Below, one piece after another: positions 36,054 through 48,838 of a stretch of 64,000 bases of DNA. Source of the stretch: Zea mays (taxonomy: Eukaryota > Streptophyta > Magnoliopsida > Poales > Poaceae). Numbering within the stretch: the stretch's first letter is position 1; every line of letters starts with the position of its first letter. The stretch covers positions 80,224,683 through 80,288,682 of the forward strand of contig NC_050096.1 in the NCBI RefSeq assembly GCF_902167145.1, given 5' to 3'. The notes under the pieces are model-generated. The model saw only the letters and a list, made by a program, of their open reading frames with translations, made no database searches and was not told where the DNA came from. Position numbers and translations under genes: made by a program.

Positions 36054-37223
36054 TCAGAATTCACATTTGGACAACTTGGCATACAACTGATGGTCACGCA
36101 GCCTCTGAAGTACAGTATGCAAATGTTTGGTGTGCTCGGCTCCATTCTTGGAATACACCAGAATATCATCAATGAAAACGACCACGAATTTGTCTAGCTC
36201 TGGCATGAATACTGAGTTCATCAGGTACATAAAATAGGCCGGGGCATTGGTCAGCCCAAAAGACATTACCAAAAACTCATAAAGCCCATATTTGGTTGAG
36301 AAGGCCGTCTTGGGAATATCACTGGCACGGATCTTGATCTGATGGTAACCCGAGCGAAGATCTATCTTGGAGAACACTTTGGCTCCCACCAATTGATCAA
36401 ACAAGACATCAATACGGGGTAGTGGGTATTTGTTCTTGATGGTCACCGCATTGAGAGGGCGGTAGTCAATACACATTCTCAAACTCTCATCCTTTTTCTT
36501 CACAAATAAAGCAGGACATCCCCAAGGTGAAGTACTTGGGCGAATGAACCCCTTGTCCAACAACTCTTACAGTTGCTTCTTCAGTTCTGCCAGTTCCGCG
36601 GGAGGCATCCTATAGGGTCTCTTGGAGATAGGAGCAGTCCTGGGTTGCAATTCAATGGCGAACTCAATGTCTCTGTCAGGTAGCATTCCTGGCAATTCGT
36701 CAGGAAAGACATCTGGGTAGTCACAGACCACTGGGATCTTTTCCACTGGGGATTCTATCATAACGAAGGCACAAGAACGGGTACAACCCTGGTCAGGCAA
36801 ATATAGTGTGGTTTCACCACAGGTCGGTGAGTGCACTTCAATGGCCCTAGCTGCAATGTCAATCACTGCCTGATGTTTGGTCAACCAGTCTGTTCCCAAT
36901 ATGATATCCACACTATCCAAACCCAAAATAAGAAGGTTGGTTTTAATTATCAGACTACCAAACTTTATAGGCACATTCTTGCTGATTTGATTGGTGGCAA
37001 TCCTGCCTCCTGGTGTTGAAATTGTATTACCCCCATTGGTGTGGTGGAAAGGTAACTGACACTTGGCACTAAATTTTGCACTGATAAAACTATGCGATGC
37101 ACCAGAATCAAAAAGAATAATAGCAGGATAATTCAAAACTGTAAAGATACCAGTCATGATGGGTGCTCCCTCTAGAATGTCAGCCATGGTGGTAAAGTTC
37201 AGCCTGCCCTGCCTCACTTGCAC
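36054..37223 (-). pseudogene. B protease and reverse transcriptase (two stops)
   Basis: Protease motif ILFDSGASHSFIS is intact. The RT block 36563-36054 has the fingers ([12 protein letters not shown]), [20 protein letters not shown] and the catalytic [17 protein letters not shown] at 36567 stands where a Gln codon is expected (AELKKQL-stop-ELLDKGF). TGA at 36054 stands where Trp is expected (KCEF-stop-LKEI). Both blocks are in the frame of gag and of the downstream RNase H. Confidence 0.93.
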
Positions 37224-38246
37224 CTTCTGCCTCTTGCCTTGGTTCTGATTAACATTCTGCCCCTGCCTCTGCTGGTTTCTGGGGCAATTCTTGGCATAGT
37301 GTCCGGTGTTGCCGCAAGTGAAACACCTGTTGTCATTTGCCTGGCGATACTGCTGCTGCTGTTGATTGTTCCTCTGAGCTGGAAACTGGGTACGGTTGGG
37401 TGCCTGCTGCTACTGATGTGGTCAGATCACCCATCGCCCTTGCTGCTACTGAGGTCCCCTATTCTGAGTGTCGGACACAATCCTGAAGCGTTGTGGCTGA
37501 GCTGAGGGTCCTGCCATAGGGGTCTTCCTCTTCTTTTCTGCCTGACGAGCTGTGATACAGTCCTCCTGGGAAATGGCCATGTTGACCAACTCATTGTAGC
37601 TGTTGGCCCTGACGGTGTTGAGACGGTCACGGAGCTTAGTGCTGAGCCCCCTTCTGAACCTGTCCCTCTTCTTCTCGTCCGTGTCTGCATGATACCCGAC
37701 ATACTGGCACAGATCATTAAAAGCCTGCGCATACTGCAACACTGTCCTATTGCCCTGAGTAAGTGCCAGAAACTCGTTGAGCTTACGGTCCATAATGCCA
37801 GCTGGAATATGGTGTCCCCTGAAAGCTGCCTTGAACTCTCTCCAATCCACTTCATGGTCGACTGGTTGCATAGCAAGATAGTGGTCCCACCATGTCCGCG
37901 CGGATCCACGAAGTTGCTGGGTGGCGAACCTGACCTTAGTTACTTCGGAACAAACCCCATTGAGTAGTGGGAATTTTGATTCCACTACCTTCAGCCATAC
38001 ATCAGCATCAAGTGGGTCCTCGGCCCTGGTGAACAACAGCGGCTGAGTACTGAGGAACTCCTGGTAAGTGGCTACCGCGGGGTGACGCTGATGATCTCCA
38101 CCACCATAGTGCTGAGGTGGTGGCTGGCGCTGAGCTAGCTGCCTCAAGATCTCATTCTGCTGAGCCATTAGCTCCTGCAGAGTGGGAGGCGGTGGCGGGG
38201 GTGGAGGAATGCGCTCATTCTGTCCACGACACGCTCGCCCGACCAT
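37224..38246 (-). pseudogene. B gag (three stops near its end)
   Basis: Best start MVGRACRGQNE at 38244-38246, directly after a splice-acceptor-like tgatttttcag; an upstream in-frame ATG at 38291 lies in what looks like intron. Pro-rich N-terminus, then gag core (LRGSARTWWDHYLA, EFKAAFRGHHIPAGIM, EFLALTQGNRTVLQYAQAF, RRGLSTKLRDRL). The stops TAG (37446), TGA and TAG fall before an intact zinc knuckle CFTCGNTGHYAKNC (about 37284-37325). All sit where CAG or CGA codons would restore the sense. Confidence 0.92.
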
Positions 38247-38275
38247 CTGAAAAATCACATATATACTCAATAACA
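38247..38275 (-). other. Acceptor-like site at B gag start
   Basis: Minus strand ttgagtatatatg then tgatttttcag, ending exactly at ATG of gag. It has a branch-like A and a T-rich tract, as in plant 3' splice sites. Confidence 0.55.
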
Positions 38276-38537
38276 CATCTTCAAAGTTCAAGGTTCAATC
38301 GCGGTGAAAGAGTCAAAAAGGCGAAGTCATAACACAAAGGATTTCACAAGGCATAAACTTTTCTTCCCAAATTAAGACTAACATCATCCATCACCCATGC
38401 TTCCAAAAGAGTTTATCATGATTACATCAATGGCCCAAAAGACTCAACTCTATCTAGCCTAGTACCCCAAGGGTGCAAAAGCTACGCTAGCTGTGAGGAG
38501 TCCCACCATTACCGACTTCTAGCCCTACTCCTAATAC

Positions 38538-39407
38538 CTAGTGAGCGAACGAGGCAACACTCGACTCGGGGGAAGGTGGTCTCCCTGAGCCAGCAGTGTC
38601 CACACTGGAGGCAGGCTCCTCTCCTCCCTCAATGTCGACGTCCTCGTTAGCCTCCACATCCTGGATCTCCTGGTGATGCATATCCAGGTGCTCATTAGCC
38701 TCGGCAAGCTGCCGCTGGGTGTTGATAAGCTGATCCTCGAGAACCTCGAGAGTGTTCTCCCTTGTCCCCACTAACTCCTCCAGCTCTTGGATCTCATCGG
38801 ATAGCTGCTCCACTTGTAAGTCCTTTTCCACCATCTCGGTGGACAAGTCAACCACAAGCTCCTCTCTGTTATCCAGAGTGATCTTAGTTGCCTCCAGCAA
38901 TGCCATCAAATGAGACATTGCCTCACCACGCATCACTTGCAGACGATACAGGGCATTCATGCATCGCACCGTCAAGTGAGCAGTCTGGCCTGGGTAGAGA
39001 GCCCAGATGTCCTTGGCATGCTCCACCCGATCCTTCCACATTGGGTCGTCCTCCCTCTCCGCGGGGAACAAGCCAATGGGGTGGGTGGACAACTCCAAGG
39101 GATGGAATCCGCAGAAAGTGGTCAACCCGTGCAGAGCAATCGCCTCAATCGTGTCCTCAGCCCAGTATCCAAAGGACTCAGAGTCGAGCGAACGCCAGCC
39201 TGGCTACAGGGGATGAGGCTCCAAGGTCATCCTCACTCTACAGCGGGGTACTCGGTGCTTCTCGAACTGTTGCACCGCGTACTGAGGAGGTGTCCTATAT
39301 CCGGCCCCCTGAAGTACCTCCAACAAAATACGGGGAAAGCCCTCTCGTGCAAGCCCGTCAGTGTGAGACAGCACATTCCCGTCGTTTGAGGATCCGTGGG
39401 AAGTCAT
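38538..39407 (-). pseudogene. B pre-gag ORF (one stop)
   Basis: 290 codons from MTSHGSSNDG to SPESSVASFAH, in a single frame broken by one TAG at about 39204 (after RMTLEPHPL, where CAG would fit). The N-terminal part (GFPRILLEVLQGAGYRTPP) resembles the H ORF (HFPNLLQAVLHELGAYARP), and the segment GWRSLDSES resembles GFRTLSAHES. A long coiled coil follows (EQLSDEIQELEELVGTREN), then an acidic Ser/Pro tail. Position: between primer site and gag. No known function; not similar to any domain I recognise. Confidence 0.75.
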
Positions 39408-39450
39408 CTGTGTACGATTAAGCGTAAGTAAGAAGAAGAATTATAAAAAG
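39408..39450 (-). other. Acceptor-like site at B pre-gag start
   Basis: Minus strand: a pyrimidine run (ttcttcttcttacttac), then aatcgtacacag ending exactly at the pre-gag ATG. Confidence 0.45.
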
Positions 39451-39811
39451 AAAAAGAAAACACAACTCAATCTTTCTCAAATTTTGACAACGGTACTGAG
39501 GTACTTAGTTGGTCATCATTTTGTATTTAGGTCTTTACTCAATTATCGATTTGTTTAATTAAGAATGCATGCATGCTCGTCCTCTACAACCTCACATCAA
39601 GGAAAAAGGGATTAGGGAAGGATTCCCACCCCTTATAGTAGCCCATATGGCTTAATTACTTAGCCACCTAACTACCCCTCTATCATCCTAAGGCTTCACG
39701 TCCTAGGTCTATCCTGATCATCCTACGATCTATCCAACATTTGTTTCTATCAAGTTTTACTTCGGAAAAGGATGGTATTTATATTTTATTGATTCCTCTG
39801 TGGTGGTACAA

Positions 39812-39823
39812 GCTCCGATACCA
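39812..39823 (-). other. B primer binding site
   Basis: Minus strand tggtatcggagc, two bases after the LTR end; iMet-tRNA type. Confidence 0.85.
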
Positions 39824-39825
39824 GC

Positions 39826-42800
39826 TGTGGCGGAACTGCCCGAATTATTCCGACTTAAGTGCCTAAGTCCCGCCTTAGAGGCTAGAACACACTTAAATGG
39901 GAATAACCCGTCAATCCCTCGGATCTAGTCCGATGAGGCCACTGACAGGATCAATTACCACAATCTCACTCGAAGGTGAGTCACAGAGCAAATACAATAA
40001 GGCATAAAACCATACATTAAGGAGTATCAAATTATTACATCACCATCGGAGTTTTGCAAAAGTAGTCATCATGTTCGAAGTGCAGCGGAATAAAACTAAC
40101 GATAGATAAATGGAGGGATGGGGAAGCCTGTCCCATCACTCCTCATGCTCCTCCTCAGCCGAGGCGGGGTCCCACTCAACAGTCCAACCCGGTGGTAAGG
40201 CGGACGACCAAGTCACTCCAGCAACCATATCCTCCAAAGAACCTGTAAAATTGTGCCACAAGCAAGGCTGAGTATACTAATACTCAGCTAGACTTACCCG
40301 GTGTGAGGAGTCTACTCCTCTACCTCTAGACATGCAGCTGTTTGGCTATGGGGTTTGGTTGCCAAAAGCACTAGCTGAGTTTCTAAATCAAGTTTTAACT
40401 TTATCAAATTTAAGTGTGACTCTCTTAAGGCTAAATATGTACTATCTACTCATACATAGTAGCAAACATATTTAGCAGTCTCATTAGCTGCGAGAAGCAG
40501 ACAATTCGAATCGAATTTTTAAACCTTGCAAGGTAAACCTAAACACACGACGTGGCGAGGCACTCCGTCCCTACACACATCAACTGTCCCCATCGATTCC
40601 CTGGCAGCAGATCAGGGCTCACCGCCTTGGCGTACAATGCCTCACTGACCCCGACTGCCGTCGTGCAGTGACCGCACTTGTACCCACCATAACCGGAATG
40701 GGAGACCACGTCTCAGGTCGCGTGAGGGGATATGTCCGCTGGCAGGTTCAATCAGGTACTAGGCTTACCGATTTACCATATTTCTCGGCATGTGCTTAGT
40801 ACGTTCAAACGCTTGACTCACGGTACCACACCTTAATCCTTATTCAAATTTTTATCCCGTGGACAACCAATCCCCATAGATTGTTGTCCACAACCAGCAT
40901 CATTATGATAAGAAAGTGGATACAACCAATTTCCTGACCTCGCGTGAGTGCTAGAAAAATCACTCGACTTCTACCGAGATCCTAATTAGTAAAGCAACTA
41001 CCTCGACCTAGCATACTAGTATTCATCTCATTAGGATTTCCTGAGATCATGCAACTAGGGTTTCAAACAACTCCTACACTTAAGTGCACAATCAATCCTA
41101 CAATCATTAAGTATAGTAAAATAGCATAAATAACAGGTTATGCATAAAACCGGGGCTTGCCTTCCAAAGCAGTGGCAGGCAGATCCTCTGGTGCAGGCTC
41201 TGGTGCTGGCTCTGGGCTACCTCCTGAGCAACACCTTGCTCTGGCACGAGGACGTACTCTCCGTCAGCGAGGTTGCAGTCTATCGAATGCAATGAATATG
41301 TATGTCATGGTTATGCAGGATTTTACAACATTATGCTAAAGGAAGATAAACCAAGTTAGTTAGGAACTTAGGGTTTCTTGATCATACGTGGCTTTCAGTG
41401 GTCTATGCTTATCACTCTAGGTTTAGGCTTTGTTAAGGATAGGCATAGTGGATGTGTATTTCCCTTATATTTTTCAGTGGACAATTTATAAAGGGTTTTA
41501 GGGTCACACTAATTTCCATCATTCATTTTCCTTTCTTTATTCTTTATTTATGACTTCTAATGCATGTTTGAACTACAACAGTGAATTAACTTCTTCCAAA
41601 AATTCTGTAAAAATTATAGTGGGTGGCCATTGGTCACTATAGCTTATTCTAGGAATTTGAGGTTCAAAATAGAAAGGCTATGCTTTGGACAGAAATAACA
41701 AAGGTGGTGTAAATGGGCCACTTTGTACTACAACTCTCAACTAGGAGTAGGTTCTGCCCTAAGGGTTATTTTTGTTGGCATCTAACAGTAATAATAAGCT
41801 TCTGTGCCAAAAATCACAGAAGGTTAATTGGTGGTTATTTAGTTGTGATTTTCTAAAGTTTTATGCCAAAAAGGTGCTCATAACTAACTTGTTATTTGAA
41901 AAATATCAAACAACAGACTTCAAATTTTTTTTATGTTCTTAATAACAACTCATTAGTTATCCCAAGGTTTGGGATGTTTTTGCCTTGGGGTTATTTTTCT
42001 AGGGTTTTTCTAAGTTTTCTTTGTTTTCTCAAAATAAAAGGTATCCCAATTGTTTTATACTAAACTAGAGTGTAATAAATTTTTCTAGTGAACTATACTG
42101 AATAATAGACTAACAAAAATATGGGGCTCCCTTATTCTTTATTTAATTTATCTTTCCTATTTTCTTTAACCTTAAGCACAAAGCAAAATAAATGGTAAAC
42201 TCTACCTTAATGGGATGTACAGAGGGGTGTAGCATTTTTAAATGGGTCAGTAGGTGGTCATGTACTTCTCCAAATTTTCTTAACCTCAGTTAAATAGTGC
42301 AACTATTTTTCTTCCTATTATTCATCTTTTGGCCAAATCAGTATTTAATTCAAAACCTTAAAGTTTTCTGTAGCACAAAGGGATTTTATATTTTTCTTCA
42401 GTAGTTTATATTATTTAAGATCTCACAAAATTGGTTTGACTCAATTTGGATGAGTACAACAGAAGATATGAATTATTCAAGTTCTGTTTAAATTTTAAAT
42501 CAGATTTATTAAAAGGTTTCCTGGAAAACCACTTTGCACCGAAGTCCTCGGGTTATTTCCAAACTAACTCTCTCAGTTATACCCCCGCGCTACTATTCAT
42601 CCGAGTCACTGACATTGCGCATAACCCCCCGAACCTAACCGAAATCTAACCCGCGCTCCTTGGCTGGCTTAAACAGTACCCGCGGCATACATTACGGTGG
42701 CAAGGCTTACCGGCGGCAGTAGAGCTCCAGCGGGGTGGTCAGTGACGTCGGGGAGGTCACGACGGTCACGTCGGTATGCTGGTCGGCGTCGGACGTGGTC

Positions 42801-44080
42801 GGAGCTACCCTGGCCACGAGCACAGGCGGCGGGGGTCGTCGGCGGCAGGTGTGCCGGCCAAACTACGGCGGCCTGGTTCAATCCAATGGCACGGTGAGCT
42901 TCACGGGGTGATGTAGAGGCCGTGTACAAAAGGAATCGAAGAATGGCGCAGAGGATTACCCGGTCTACGCTCGCCGGCAGTCGGGTGGAGTCCGACGACC
43001 GTGGACTGGCCTCTCCGGCGAAACAAACTTCGATTCCTCGCTCGGGGAGCTTCACCGGGGTGTGCACAGTCTTCTCCGAGGGCTGGACGGGGATGGGAAA
43101 GGTTCGGCTGGCCGGTCTACGGTGGCAGGGGGATCGGGCGGCCGCGGACACGCCGCGCAAGGGCAAACGCCGGTGGGTTTGGGCTCCGGTGAGGTCGAGC
43201 GTGTGCGGAAGGGTACGGTCGACGCCTGAGGGTGATTTATAGGCGCGGGCGCGAGGAGGGGTCGCGGGCATGGCCTAGCGTGGCGTGGGGCACGCGGGGG
43301 CGCGCAGAGCACGTCGAACACGTGGAGGTGTTCTTCTGCCCATGTTCAAAAGCTTGCTGAGATCGAATACGTGCGAATCTTGGCAAAAATCCGGCGCAGA
43401 CCTCTTCCTGGCACCTATGGCTATCTCTTGTATGTGAGTTCCAAGGGAAGATAAGCCCTAGGTCAGAAGATATGCGGACGCCAAATTTGGCTTGTCTCCC
43501 TGTCCGCTGTGCGACAAAAGTGATGCCAAGACATGTCAAACGTCAAGGGCTCGGTCTCAACTTTTTCCAGGGGGTGCCTTAGGTGGTATGCCACATTTTT
43601 GGTATAGAACTTAGGTGGTTTTGGTGCCATCTTCAAGGTGAACACGGTGGATCTTTAGATTAGGTGTAGATTTTGACTTAGAGAGAATTAGAGAGCTCTA
43701 GCTCTTTCTGTACTTAAAGAATGGATTTGGGGTTTCTCAAGGGGTCTTTTTGCAATGTTTCCTCTCTATATTTGCTGATTAATATGTTACTTAACTTTTG
43801 CCAAAGGTTAGGTCATGATTTGCACATTGCTTAATCTCTCCCCGCCCTTCAACCATGGTTTTAGTAGATAGGGGTTCAAGAGAGGTCCAGGGTTTACTCC
43901 CTACTTGCCCAAGGTGGTAAGTGCACAAAAGCTTGAGTAATGCTTTTAGGTCATTAACATTCTTGGTTAATACATGGTCTCCAAGATTCTTATGCTCTTC
44001 TCCTTAAGTTCCTTCCACATGTGATGACAGTCATTAGTGCATAGAGGTGCCATAGCCATGGTAACACTTGGGGTGTTACA
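39826..44080 (-). repeat. B 5' LTR (4255 bp)
   Basis: Uninterrupted copy with the empty insertion site of I (ctagggtttttctaag near 41999). TATA box on the minus strand at 43235-43241 in the GC-rich island (about 42660-43330). Inverted repeat gtaacac/gtgttac at 44061-44079. Confidence 0.95.
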
Positions 44081-44185
44081 GTTACTACCACTACTGCTAT
44101 CTTCATGTCGTGGGGCAAGTTGATGACGGGGTACGCCAATCGGCCCGGTAGACTTGCGCACGATCTTTCTTGTGCGTGGCGGCAT
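44081..44185 (-). pseudogene. A pre-gag ORF, first 33-35 codons
   Basis: MPPRTRKIVRKSTG ... HEDSSSGSN, basic then Ser-rich. It is cut by B at gttac and continues in frame at 21891 downward. An AG with a C/T-rich tract (ttttcccccttaag) lies 2 nt before the ATG. Confidence 0.7.
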
Positions 44186-44408
44186 TTCTTAAGGGGGAAA
44201 ATCTTATTAGCATAGTTTTTAGCATGATGCATGTGTAATTACAGAATCAACCTTAGTCGATTCACACCTTCTATACATTGCACTCTATATCTGGTCTTTC
44301 AAATAAGTACTTCAGAAGGAAGTTAGATAAGAAAGAAAGAAACTTTATAGGTAAGTCTTAGAAAATTCTTTTTGAAAATGACTCATAACATCTACAGAGA
44401 TGGGCTTC
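44186..44408 (-). other. A 5' leader
   Basis: Untranslated stretch between primer site and pre-gag ORF. No other feature seen. Confidence 0.6.
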
Positions 44409-44420
44409 GCTCCGATACCA
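44409..44420 (-). other. A primer binding site
   Basis: Minus strand tggtatcggagc, two bases after the LTR end; same as in B. Confidence 0.85.
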
Positions 44421-44422
44421 GC

Positions 44423-47400
44423 TATGATGGAACCTCCCAAGTCATTAGGTCCACCCACAGTTGTCCTTGTCCAACAGACTTCAGACAACCCTGTAGGTGC
44501 CTCTGAATCACTTGACAAGTTCGGTATCTGCTTTCTTTACCTTTTCCAAGAGCGTTTCACCCGTCACGCAGACATTACAATACCTCGGAGGTGCGAAAAT
44601 GCGGAAGCAATTACATTAACTTACCTTTATTGAAAAGTAAGACAGAGTTATATAGTTACAGACCAGAACATAATATATATGAGTGCTGAGTATTATTATT
44701 ACAAACCATGGGAGGCAAAAACCCCTCCCGATAAGTATTAAACAAAAGTTTTATGGAGGATCCTTTCCTCCCGCAGCTTTACTCCTGGTGCTCTTTCTTT
44801 GGTACCACCTTTGAACAGAAGCAACAAAAGTTTGCCGCTTCTTCACCTAAAACAACATGGGACAAAGCCCTGATTATGGAATTACTCAGCAAGTCTTACC
44901 CGACTAAAGAAAAGACTCTCAAGGGTATGCTGGCCTTTAAGGGGGTCAAGGTAAGGTTTATCAATAATCAATGACTCTGTTTGCAGAAATGCTTACTAAT
45001 AGTGGATCCTTAAGAATCCAAATTTTAATTGACAGGTTAAGTAAGATTACCTGCATCTAGAGTTCTCTCTACCCTAGTTCAAGCACTTGGCCTATACTAG
45101 CCGTCTTTTCATCATCCCTTTAGTTCACTGGATTTCTACGTATAGGGCAGTGACCAAGTCTTCATAACCGCGAAGGTACGGCGATCTGAATCGATTATAC
45201 TCCGCTGAGGATCTCCGATCACACGACATATGTAGCACTTAACCCTTGCATATGTCAACTCGCCACTGGGGTTCTTAAGACCAGATCAGGTTCACGCCAA
45301 CCGAGAGCACAGATACACCACCGTCCAGCCTCTTGCCACAGAGGGTACACGCTACTCTCGCCATCTCTCCACTCCCATTGCGTGGTATCTTATTCTGGTA
45401 TTAGTCTGCCCGAGGCAAAGCTTACCCATGACGAGGCATGTGACTAGTTAAAGGGTCCTCGATCATCAAGCCTACATCGACACGGTCCTTAATGGACACA
45501 GACGGAGACACTACACCGAGACTCTCTTCTCGTGCAAGTCACCCGCCCGATCTCAGCTTTATCATTTCAAACCCAAAGTTTGGTACCTGGCAGAGGTATA
45601 ACTTTTCTGATGTTGAACCCATCATGGCCACGATGGATCCACCATCAAGTTTTGTTTTTGAAAGCATCCTACCCACTTTGCAACATCACCTTTGAGAAAA
45701 CAAAACATTTTGTTTTTCTAAAGCAAAGCTAAGCATAAGAAAAACCTTTTGTAAAACAGGGATTTCAGGAGAAGCAATCCAAGGAAGGAAATGCAGGAAT
45801 TGGTTTAGCATACAACTCCTATCACCTAATGCATCAAGTAAGTGAGAAAGATTTTAAAAGGAACAAGGAGGTGGCAAATGCACCGGGGCTTGCCTTGTTT
45901 TACTGGTGAATCAAGCTCTGTTCCGCAGATATCAAAATAAAAACAGTTGCCTGCCTGATGTTCCTCGGGTGGTGGTGGTGAAGTCTTCTCTTCTTCGACT
46001 TCTACTTCTTCCTTGTTTTCTAAATATAACCATACATAATAATGAATGCCCATGTAATACTCATGAGAGTGCAAGATAATAAAAGTTTATTATCTAAAGT
46101 CTTGAATACAATTTTCCTTCATGGATCTCCGAGAACTTAGGGTTTCCGGAGTCATAAGTGAAGTTCACAGGGCAGGGGGTACGGTTTTGGGTTCTAAGTA
46201 TCAAACAAGGCCCAAATCATACCAAACTCTACCCAAGGTTTCTAAATATTATTTAAAGTTTATCCTAAAAATTTAGGGAATTTCGGATTTATTATTTATT
46301 TTCTAAAAATCCAGAAACATGATCTTAGGTTGTTTTAAATACTCTATAATTTCCCTTTTGGACTAAAAATCAAGAAATTATTTTTATTAAATTCTATAGG
46401 AAATTAGGAATCTAGCAAAATTGATCTGGTATTTTTAGGATTTTCCTACAATTTCTTATAGGTTTCCAAAGTCTGACAGAAAAAGAAAAAGGAAAAGTCA
46501 TGAATAGTACTGGACCGAATCGGGCCCAAGTCAGCCCAATAACAGCAGAAATGCGCCCGCGCGTGCGCGCACGCGTCGACTTTTGCAAGAACAACCCTGG
46601 CTTCTTGAATAACCTAAAGTGGGGTCGCGGCACTATTAACTCAGTCACTGACACCTCACATAAACACCCCTCAAGTTCTATCTCTTCACAACACTCAGTC
46701 CACGATGGTGACTGGCGGGGAGCCGAGCTCCGGCGAGCCACTACTGGCCGGGTTACACCAAGACCGGTGCTCCCTGACGACTGGAACCTAATTTGAACCT
46801 TAACAAATGTTTTCCCTCAACTAATTTCTGGATTGAAGCCCTACAGCGCCCTGCCCACGGTGACCGCAAGCACCACGGGCAATCCGGCGCGTTCCCGGTG
46901 ATCTATGGGGTTCTAGCTCAATTGGATGGGTCGGTGAGCATCAAGAGCAAGCAAGGGTGCCAAAACAAGAATGTAGCGGGCGAGATTGGACCTGAATTGG
47001 GCTAGCCACGGCGAGGTCTTTTCTGCGGTGTTCTTGAGAGATTTGGGGGAAATTCAAAATTGAAGCTCTCTGGTGATGGATTGAGGGCACGGTTTGGGTG
47101 GCGTGGTGCTTGACTACCCTATGGAGCTCATGGTGGCCTCAATTTATAGTAGGCAAGAGCGGTGGCCATTGAATCGGACGACGACGCGCGGCGATCGGAG
47201 GAGTGGGAGGTCACTGGCGCAAGGAATTCGTGGCATCTACCGTGGCAGCCCTCACCGGCGATGATCAGACGATCAAAGTGAGTCACGATGATGCGATGAA
47301 TGTGCCCAGTTACGTGGCGCAAGGCCGTGAAGCGGCTGTCACCGGCGAGCTCATCCGAAGCGACCCTGGCAAGCTCGGTACGGTGGCCAGAGTATATCCA

Positions 47401-48435
47401 CGATGATGATACTTACTCAACCCCGAGCGTTATCCAGTCGATCCGAACGCGAATCACGGCGGCGAAGGCACAAATCTGCGTGTGGCTCATCGGCGGTGAG
47501 GTTCTCTGAACCTGATCCCCCCATTTACTGTACCATGGAGATTACCATGCAGTCAGTCTGTTAGAGCAAAATCAGTGCCACTTTTCTCCTCATTTCATGT
47601 GACAACCCCATCATCCCACTGCTTCAAAGTTATAGCCCAATTAACCAACTGCAATCTTGCTATGGGGATCATGCCCAAACTTGCGCTGGATCATGTTCAA
47701 ATCTGGGTTCAAAGATTGCCTCATCACACTGTCAGACCAGGTTCAGTCTCTAGACAGCCTGACAGTCCATCTTTGGGTGTATTTTTCTTCACATTTTTCA
47801 TAACAACAGTGTTGCATCCCTTAAACAAAGTTGTTCTCCTTTGATAGATCTACAGAATTGATGTGGTGACCTAGGGCAAAACCCTTATGGTTTGAAAGTT
47901 ACAAGGCCCCAAAGTTGAGCTAATATCACTAATTTCAGACTTAAGCAATTGGAGTATGAGTGAGGTTCTTTTGCAAATAAGTCCAAAACTCAAGGTTTAG
48001 GTTGCAAATCTTCATAATTGTGAATCATATAACGTAAGACACCTTACTTTCATGGTTTTTGCACTTTAGCCCAAAAGTGTAGTAATTTTGCATTTAGCCC
48101 CCTAGGGTTTAACTCTAGGGTTTTCTAGGGTTCTATTTAGGGTTCTTGATACTTCTGGGGTTTGGATATCACTTTAGTTCATCTATGGTGACCTTTTATG
48201 ACTATTTCAATGGGGTTTTGAAGTTTTCCCCCTATTTAAGCTTTATTTGCTCTATTAAGTCCAATCTAGGGTTAAGTACCCTACTCTAGGGTTTTATCCA
48301 CAAAATGTCATCGCAATACAACTTGTTTAAAATTTTTGCCTAGTGAATGCATTCTAGGTGTGACAAACACATGGAATGCCAATGCTTATGATGTTATGCT
48401 CAAATTTTAGTGACAGTAACACTAGGGGTGTTACA
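44423..48435 (-). repeat. A 5' LTR (4013 bp)
   Basis: Partner of 3368-7387. TATA box on the minus strand (ctataaattg, about 47139-47149). Inverted repeat gtaacac/gtgttac at 48416-48434. Its inner end reads tatgatgg where the 3' LTR reads tgtgacgg, so the terminal CA is mutated. Confidence 0.93.
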
Positions 48436-48838
48436 CCGAACCCATCACCTTCGGTTTTTTCTAGTTTTTGAACGGTTGGGCGGTCCGCGGTTGAGGCCGG
48501 ACGGTCCGCGCTTGGTCTCGGATGGTGATCTCTTCTCCTTCGGATAGTCCATAGTATAAATGACGTTTTTTGCAGTGTTCCTGTCCTAGGCACTCCCTGG
48601 TGTCGCGAACGGTCCGCCGCAAGGGCCTGGACGGTCCGCGCTTAGGGGAATTTCCAAAACACTTCCCCTGTCCAGAATAATCTACGGTATTCCGATTGGT
48701 TGTCTTAGAATTGATGTGTATGAACTTTATGCACCTGAGAAATGATCACTTAGGCAAACTAGTTAGTCCATAAGATTTGTGATGGTCATCAAACACCAAA
48801 ATCGATTATAGGAAATAGTTGAGGCCATTTCCCTTTCA
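48436..48838 (-). repeat. D 3' LTR, second part
   Basis: Starts with the duplicated ccgaa (48436-48440) and continues the D LTR to ccctttca at 48838. It contains cggtccg palindromes (48479-48640) and matches 56285-56692. Confidence 0.92.

Larger units (their letters stand above)
21897..44080 (-). mobile_element. Gypsy element B (Tekay/Del-like chromovirus), LTR split by I
   Basis: LTRs are 21897-33576 (3', enlarged by element I) and 39826-44080 (5', 4255 bp). The target duplication gttac is at 21892-21896 and 44081-44085. Primer site at 39812-39823, polypurine tract at 33577-33592. Minus-strand order: pre-gag ORF, gag, protease, RT, RNase H, integrase, chromodomain. Gag to chromodomain is one frame from 38246 to 33828, broken only by premature stops. 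Confidence 0.96.
3368..48435 (-). mobile_element. Gypsy element A (Tekay/Del-like chromovirus), split by C and B
   Basis: LTRs are 3368-7387 (3') and 44423-48435 (5'), about 4.0 kb each, starting tgtaacacccc on the minus strand. The insertion is flanked by the 5-bp duplication ccgaa (3363-3367 and 48436-48440). The primer site tggtatcggagc lies at 44409-44420 and the polypurine tract at 7388-7404. Domain order on the minus strand is pre-gag ORF, gag, protease, RT, RNase H, integrase, chromodomain, which is the chromovirus plan. C (8388-16855) interrupts integrase and B (21897-44080) interrupts the pre-gag ORF. Coding is broken by stops, frameshifts and an internal duplication, so the copy is dead. 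Confidence 0.95.
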
